Position numbers and translations under genes: made by a program. A stretch of DNA of 64,000 nt, from the NCBI GenBank assembly GCA_033239525.1, contig BSYO01000030.1, forward strand, positions 4,192,850-4,256,849. Direction: 5' to 3'. Origin of the DNA: Nepenthes gracilis. Its lineage: Eukaryota > Streptophyta > Magnoliopsida > Caryophyllales > Nepenthaceae. The notes beneath the pieces are model-generated. The model ran no database searches. It saw only the letters and a program-made list of their open reading frames with translations, and had not been told where the DNA came from. Within the stretch, counting starts at the first letter, position 1. The number at the start of each line of letters is the position of its first letter. Of the stretch, positions 58,105-64,000 are shown one piece after another.

Positions 58105-59100
58105 TATTGGCGGCTAGGAGACCATTGGCCTTCCACCGCCAGGAGGCCCATCGACCCTCTGCTCGTCCTGAGGCTCCTCGACCATCCTCTAGTCTTTGAG
58201 AACTTTAGCCTTCCTCTTGCCTGGAGGCAATCAGCCATCCACCGCCAGGAGACCCTCAACCCTCCTCTTGTCCAAAGGCCGTCTGCTCTCCACCGGCCAG
58301 GGGCTAGCTAGGAGGCTCTCAACCCTCCATATGGAGGCTCTCAGTCCTCCTCCCATTCGGAGACCATTGGCCCTACACCAGCGAAGAGGCCTACAATCCT
58401 CCGCTTAGAGGCCATCGACCCACCACCAGCAAGGAGGCCCTCAACCCTCTGTTGCCAAGAGGTCGTCAGCCCTCCACCGCCAGGAGGCCATCCGGAGGCC
58501 ATCAGCCTTCCGCAAGTCAAGAGGGCCTCAACCCTCCACCAGTTAGGAGGCCCTCATCCCTCCTTTAGACCCGGAGGCACCTTCGGCCCTCCTCTAGTTA
58601 GGAGGTCTTCGACCCTTCGTCCCAAGAGCTCCCCGTTCTGGAACTATGAGACCTCCGTCCTAAAGACAGGAGCCATCCGTCTCAGAGCCAGGAGCCCCCC
58701 GGTCGGAGCAAGGAGCACTCTGTCTCGAAGCCACGAGCCCTCCATCCCGGAATGATGAGCTCGTTGTCTAAGAGTCAACCCTCCGCCCCTCTGCCAGGCG
58801 TACTTTTAAGCCACCCTCCGTAAGTGTACCTCTAAGTCATCATCCGCCGGACGTACCTCTAAGACACCTCTCTACCGGGTACACCTCTAAGCCACTCCTT
58901 GCGAGCGCATCTCTAAGCCGCCCATCTATCGGGCGCACCTCTAAGCTGTCTTTCTATATCGTGCACCTCTAAGTCGCCCCTTTACTGCGTACACCTCTAA
59001 GCCATCTTTCAAGGCGCACCTCTAAGTAGCCCCTTTGCCGGGTATATCTTTAAGCTGCCCTCGAAGGCGCACCTCTAAGGCGCCCCTCTACCGAGCACAT
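58105..59100 (+). repeat. Three-block GC-rich minisatellite, copy 1
   Basis: Block 1 (58105-58620): about 17 units of roughly 30 bases around GGAGGCCCTCAACCCTCC. Block 2 (58621-58790): units around GAGC.AGGAGCC.CC. Block 3 (58795-59100): 11 units of about 27 bases around GGCGCACCTCTAAGCC. All are much more GC-rich than the surroundings. Reading frames inside are products of the repeats. Confidence 0.88.
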
Positions 59101-59367
59101 CCAAACGCTCCACCGCTATATGCACATATGCATTCATCACATCCTCCTAATATCTTTTTATTCTCTGAAAAAGATTTCTGACTTGAGCGTCATAGGATAT
59201 ATGGTGGGGGTAATTTCTGTCATTCTCTAACTTCCTATTTGTAGTTTATAGTGTGTAGATTCCAGGTTAATAACGACGGAAACCGGACCCGCTCTAGTTC
59301 GACCCGCAGTGGAAGAATAGAATACTCATTAATCTTTACCACAACCCAAGAACAAGGGATGCATCAT

Positions 59368-59382
59368 TGACACCATCTGTGG
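59368..59382 (+). other. Primer-binding region of the Tat-like element
   Basis: TGACACCATCTGTGG, one base after the LTR end; the common plant form is TGGCGCCGTCTGTGG. The three differences are C-to-T or G-to-A type. Confidence 0.6.
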
Positions 59383-59639
59383 AAACGGACTAAAAATATT
59401 TTCACCTCACAACAGCAAAACAAACACAGCGAATACTCGTGCTCCAACCAACATGTTTGCTGAAGATATCACCTCCCATGGCGACGACCCCTCATCGGGT
59501 ATCCATGCCAATAGGTGACCGACACCAAATGTATGGGCGTCTAGCGCTCAGCAGACACCCTCTTCTTGACCATTTGTGCTCGTTTGAAGACGCAATACTG
59601 AGGACTCCATCCTCTAACTCCATGATGGAAGAAGATCAA
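59383..59639 (+). other. Leader between the two LTR copies
   Basis: About 260 bases; a frame from 59478 (MATTPHRVSM) runs into the repeats and ends at 59709. It may be the very start of gag, but no gag motif is visible. Confidence 0.35.
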
Positions 59640-60775
59640 CATCCCAAGGCTCATCGGCCCTCTGCCTATCCAGAGGCTCCTCGGCCATCCTTCAGTCCTA
59701 GAGGCCTTTAGCCTTCCTCTTGTCTGGAGGTAATCGACCCTCCACCACAAGGAGGCCCACAACCCTCCTCTGATCCAAAGGTCGTCTGCTCTTTGCTAGC
59801 TAGGCACCAGACAGGAGGCTCTCAACCCTCCGCCCAGAGGCCACCCACCCAGAGGCCATCAGCCTTTTGCCAGTCAGGAGGCCCGTAGTCCTCCTCCGGT
59901 CTGAAGGCCATTGTCCCTCTGCCACCAGGAGGTCCTTAGGCCTCTTACCGTCTGGAGGCCATCGGCCCTGTGCCAGCCAGGAGGCCCTCAGCCCTTCGCC
60001 AGCAATGAGGCCCTCAATCCTTCACCCGGAGGCCATCGGCCCTCCGCTAACCAGAAGGCTTACAGCCCTCTACCTGGAGGCTATTATCCCTCCGCTAGTA
60101 AGGAGGCCCTCAGGCCTCCGCCACCAGGAGGCCATCCGCCCTCCTCCCGTCCAGAGGCCTTCAGCCCTCCGCCACCAGGAGGCCGTTCGAAGGCCATTAA
60201 CCTTCAACCAATCACGAGGCCCTCAACCCTCCTCCTGTCTGGAGGCCTTTAGCCTTCCTTTAGACCCAGAGGTCCCTTCGGCCCTCCTCCAGTCAAGAGG
60301 CCCTCGGCCCTTCATCCCAAGAGCCCTTCATCCCAGAACCATAATACCTTTGTCCCAGAGATAGGAGTCCTCCGTCTCAAAGCCAAGAGCCCCCCTGTTA
60401 GAGTAAGAAGCACTCCGTCTCGAGTCACAAGCCCTCCTTCCTAGAGCCACAAGCCCTCCATCTTGGAGTTAGAAGCTCGCTGACCCTTCACTCAAGTGAC
60501 AAGAATGCTGGCCCACCAGTGCAACTTAGTCATTCTCCTCTAAGCCGCCCCTTTGTCGGGAGTACTTCTAAGCCACCTTTCACGGGCGTACCTCTAAATC
60601 ACCCTTCGGCCAGGCACACCTTTAAGCTACACTCCGTCGGGTGTACCTCTAAGCTATCCCTTTGCGAACGCTCCTTTAAGCCGCTTCTCTACAGTGTGCA
60701 CCTCTAAGTCGTCCCTCTGATGGGCGCACCTCTAAGTCACCCTCCAAAGTGCACCTCTAAACTGCCCCATTGCCG
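59640..60775 (+). repeat. Three-block GC-rich minisatellite, copy 2
   Basis: Same three unit types in the same order as copy 1: block 1 59640-60320 (about 23 units), block 2 60321-60500, block 3 60525-60770 (about 9 units). Unit numbers differ from copy 1. It is followed by the same ATCCAAACGCTCCACC.CTAT. Confidence 0.88.
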
Positions 60776-61052
60776 GCACATCCAAACGCTCCACCACTAT
60801 ATGCACATATGCATTCATCGCATCCTCATAATATCTTTCTATTCTTTAAGAAAGATTTCTGACTTAAGTATCGAAAGATATACGGTGAGAGCAATTTACG
60901 CCGTCCTCTGATCTCTTATTTGTAATTTGTAGTGTACATGTTCCAAGTTAATAGTGATGGAGACCGGACCTACTTTAGTTCGACCCACGGTGGAAGAATG
61001 AAAGGCTCCCTAATTCATACCATAATCCGAGAACTAGGGATGCATTAACAAG

Positions 61053-61679
61053 TGATAACATGTGACTCCAAATGTGATCAAACTGACTTATTTTTATATA
61101 GAATAAAATTAATATTATATTAAATAAAAATTAAATTGGAAAAAAATTAGAATATAATTTTAAAATAGTATAAAGCTGAGAATATTATTGACATTAGAGT
61201 GAAAATGAAGGTCAAATGTTGAGTATGGACAAAAATAAATTTGTTACTTCAGATATTAAGCAAATTAATATTAGTAAAATTGAATTGAACCATATCCTAA
61301 ATTATTTGTCACGAATATGGTTATCTTAGCTGCTTACTAACAGTGTGGGTTTGAATATGCACGGACAGACTTTCATCCTCCTTTTAATAGGATGTATTTG
61401 GTCTTGATTTCAAAATTACCTATAAAAGCTACGATATATAAATTATTAGTCAAGAAAAATTTTGGTACTTTTTTTTTAAATATGTAAATTAAAATTCTGT
61501 AAGAAATACGCAATAAATTGAATGCATACCGTAGATATGTCAAAAGATGTCATTTGTTTGCAAAGAGATTAGTATTTATAATGGCAAAATGCCAATGGTT
61601 CCGATCAGTTTTTGTTAGCTATCATAGAAGTTGATGACAGTTCTCTAGAAGAGAAGTAACAAGCACATTTTTAAGAAAA
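61053..61679. other. No gene seen
   Basis: AT-rich sequence without recognised features. Confidence 0.35.
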
Positions 61680-61930
61680 GCAATATAGATTCTATTGAAT
61701 TTGAATATCAAGAAAAATAATATAGATTTCATTGAATCTATATCTCAAGAAAAGCAACATAGATTTTATTAAATTCAAATATTAATAAGAGTAATATTAA
61801 TTTCAACCAAATTTGATTCTATTAAATAGCAACATGGATTTTATTGAATCCGAATATTAATAACAATATGATTTCCTACTAAATCTGAATCTTAATAACA
61901 ATATGGATCTCATTGAACTTATCTCAAACG
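61680..61930 (+). repeat. ~36-base tandem repeat, about 7 units
   Basis: Units read roughly AGCAATATAGATTTCATTGA followed by ATCTGAATATTAATA. A weaker relative lies at 12440-12620. Confidence 0.75.
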
Positions 61931-62269
61931 GTTTCATCATTATCAAAATATCACAATAATTTTCTTAAATCTTGTTATATTACTATATGTCAAAGGCTAA
62001 TATATTTTTACCCCCACTTGACTTGGTGAATAGACTGAGGTATTAGGGTACTCACAACTTTGATATGAAGCTACACATGGTCTCCCAATACTTCTCCACT
62101 GCGAAGCCTAACAATGTGCTCCACAGAGACGTCGTCCGCTATCTTTTGCACAAGAATTTCTATTATTTTACATGTTAAATCTAGTGACACTCATCATGAT
62201 ATACCAGATGTTATATTTTATGATAATTACATTATTATAAATATCTCTCTAAAAAATAATAAACCGCAT

Positions 62270-62425
62270 CACCACTAGGATGTAGAAATTATTAGTAGAT
62301 AATAATAAATTATGCTAAGGCTTTACATATTTTATATTATTTGAGACTGTAATATTTTTATACAATCTCCTTCGTCTTAAACTTAACATGTTAATGACAA
62401 CATACTCGTCACATATTCCATAATA
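62270..62425 (+). repeat. Relative of the 49140-49345 repeat
   Basis: AATTATGCTAAGGCTTTACA and TAAACTTAACATGTTAATGA match, in order, phrases at 49265-49345 and at 12930-12955 and 49040-49060. Confidence 0.45.
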
Positions 62426-62582
62426 TTTTTGTAGATCTGACTACTACTAATTATCAAATCTACAAAATGCTAAACATTATAAAATTATAGATCTATTATC
62501 ATATAATAACATGCATCACAGATTTATATAATTTTTTAACAATAGCGTTCAAATAATTATCAAATTCTGAAAATTTATCGAT

Positions 62583-62813
62583 GGTGTTCGAACCCACCCT
62601 AGTTAACACATCAGTCAAACACCACAATTAAACATGATTTAATCTTCTCGAAAAATCATTCTAATATATACAAATCTACTTTTTTTACTTTATTTTATTG
62701 GTAGTGTTCGAACCTTAGTTAACACCGCAGTCAAACACCACACTTAAACATGATTGAATCTTCTCAAAAATCATTCTAATATATACACATCTACTATTCT
62801 TACTTTATTTTAT
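62583..62813 (+). repeat. 120-base tandem duplication
   Basis: GGTGTTCGAACC at 62583 and AGTGTTCGAACC at 62703 start two copies that stay aligned through ATCATTCTAATATATACA to TTTACTTTATTTTAT, with a few changes and a short gap. Confidence 0.88.
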
Positions 62814-63034
62814 AATTCATCACAGTTGAACAAGAATAATAATATGAAAGAATATACATGAACAATCAAGAGATGAACTCTACGATATTTTTAAGAAAGG
62901 GGCCAATTACTTGCCTTGGAGGAAAATCTTTTCTCCTTTTTTTTTTTACTTTCTTCCTTCATAGATCTCCTTCTTTTCACATTGGCTATGCCTTTCTTCT
63001 CTGTGCACTTGGTGAAACGGCAAGGGTGGAGTGA

Positions 63035-63440
63035 AAGAATAAAAGAAACTCACTAGGGTTTTTAGAAATTGGAAGGTTAGCTAGGTTTAATTTAATGTTT
63101 TGTCTCTCTTCTTAATTTGAAATTCAGAAACTATCAAAATTGCTATTCTCCCTCTTTAATTATACTATTAACTCCTTAAATAGCTACAACAAGGGCGGTG
63201 GCCAGGGTTTGACAGAATGAGTTAGGGTTTTCAAAGTGTAGGGAGGTAGTTAGGTTTTAGATTTTATTCCCCTTGGACTTCAAATTTTGACTTATAAGGC
63301 AGATCTAACCCCTACCACTATCCTCCTTTATTAGCTCACTATTAACTAGTTAACATAGTAGGGTTTAAGTGGTAGTTAGGTTGACAAGGCCAAAGATGTG
63401 CCTAGGGTTTCTAGTGAGAACTAGGGTTTCGAGAGCTCAC
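63035..63440 (+). repeat. Diverged ~185-base direct repeat
   Basis: CTAGGGTTTTTAGAAATTGG onward (63053) is loosely repeated from TTAGGGTTTTCAAAGTGTAG (63222), with shared order GGTTAGCTAGGTTT, CTATTAACTC. No coding sequence is recognised. Confidence 0.5.
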
Positions 63441-64000
63441 TAAGGCTACAGCTCCTCTCATCAAGCCTTCCAAATTAATTAGCTCAGATTACATGTGAAC
63501 ATCTATAATCTAAGTAATTATTATCTACAATCAACTAATTTATTAAATTACATAAAGTCTATCAATAAAAAAACATATTAAAATACGCTCAAGTCATCTT
63601 CTCAAAACCATCAAAGTAAAATCCACCAAAAGATTAGATACTATCCAAAGACCAGTAATCAACTCCAAAAAATGTCATCAGTAACTAAATTCATCTCTAT
63701 TAATTATCAATTGAAGATAAAACATCCAAATAATTGAAGTATAAAATATTGAAGTATTATATCGGACTCTGAGAATATAAATAGGGTTCCAAAATTACTT
63801 CTTCATTGATCAATTCTTAGTGTTCCTTCCCAAAATATTGCTTGGTGACTCACCTTGTCAAAATCATTTATGTTACATCACCCATTACCTTACTTTACTG
63901 GTAATATTTGTAGAGATTTTCTACATTTAACTTACATGTCAGTCAAATAGAGTTGTTATAGCTGGTCTAGTTTGTTATATGAAATACAAACATTTTGTGT
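63441..64000. other. No gene seen
   Basis: AT-rich intergenic sequence without recognised features to the end of the window. Confidence 0.35.

Larger units (their letters stand above)
57864..61052 (+). mobile_element. Short Tat-like LTR element loaded with minisatellites
   Basis: The first LTR (57869-59366) ends GGGATGCATCA and is followed by TGACACCATCTGTGG, a decayed form of the TGGCGCCGTCTGTGG primer region typical of Tat-lineage gypsy elements. The second copy (about 59640-61047) ends GGGATGCATTA. ACAAG stands before the first (57864-57868) and after the second (61048-61052), fitting a 5-base target duplication. Both LTRs contain TTTCTGACTT.AG before the end. Only about 270 bases lie between them, and the start of the second LTR is missing, so a deletion has joined the leader to the array. 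Confidence 0.65.

Noticed and set aside
58196..60364. Pro/Arg/Ser-rich open frames up to 165 codons
   Set aside because: They lie wholly in GC-rich minisatellites with few stop words and have no domain.
58105..60775. Ribosomal DNA spacer or rRNA gene because of high GC
   Set aside because: No rRNA core sequence; the GC comes from short tandem units between LTR ends.

Overview
This window looks like repeat-dense, probably heterochromatic DNA of a flowering plant. I found no intact host gene, rRNA gene or functional tRNA gene. The recognisable protein remnants are plant Ty3/gypsy gag-pol pieces, most of them decayed, and an L1-type LINE ORF1. The species cannot be told from the sequence.

The LTR retrotransposons sit inside each other. 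Nest 1 (about 200-11860): a minus-strand Tat-type gypsy element (RT at 11519-11860, RNase H and integrase at 200-2010) is split by plus-strand element A (5' LTR 2011-6645, 3' LTR from 8443). The 5' LTR of A holds a truncated LINE inserted in its TATA box; its 3' LTR holds a minus-strand solo LTR (8915-11360). Nest 2 (13256-43151): plus-strand gypsy B is broken by three insertions. These are minus-strand element C (14757-21723), minus-strand element D (22851-34937) and a minus-strand solo LTR (38227-40972). D itself holds plus-strand element E (25588-31564). The gag, protease, RT, RNase H and integrase fragments of B line up in order across the gaps. Nest 3 (44547-48471) is the 3' half of another plus-strand gypsy element with its LTR.

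From 50376 to 53594 lies a LINE flanked by target-site duplications. It keeps an open ORF1 reading frame but has no ORF2. From 57869 to 61047 lies a short Tat-like LTR element whose repeats are filled with GC-rich minisatellites in three successive blocks, present twice. The remaining intervals are AT-rich and hold degenerate tandem duplications and fragments of an unassigned repeat family.

The most notable signals are: (1) a shared layout in many of the LTRs, namely TATA box, GA-rich leader, splice-donor-like site, about 1.0-1.5 kb, then branch point, pyrimidine tract and CAG, which suggests an intron carried inside the LTR; (2) four sequences resembling plant initiator tRNA-Met inside pol remnants; (3) a LINE with ORF1 only; (4) two LINE insertions reduced to a tail of 15-23 bases between target duplications; (5) minisatellites that changed copy number between the two LTRs of one element; (6) the three-block minisatellite of the Tat-like element.
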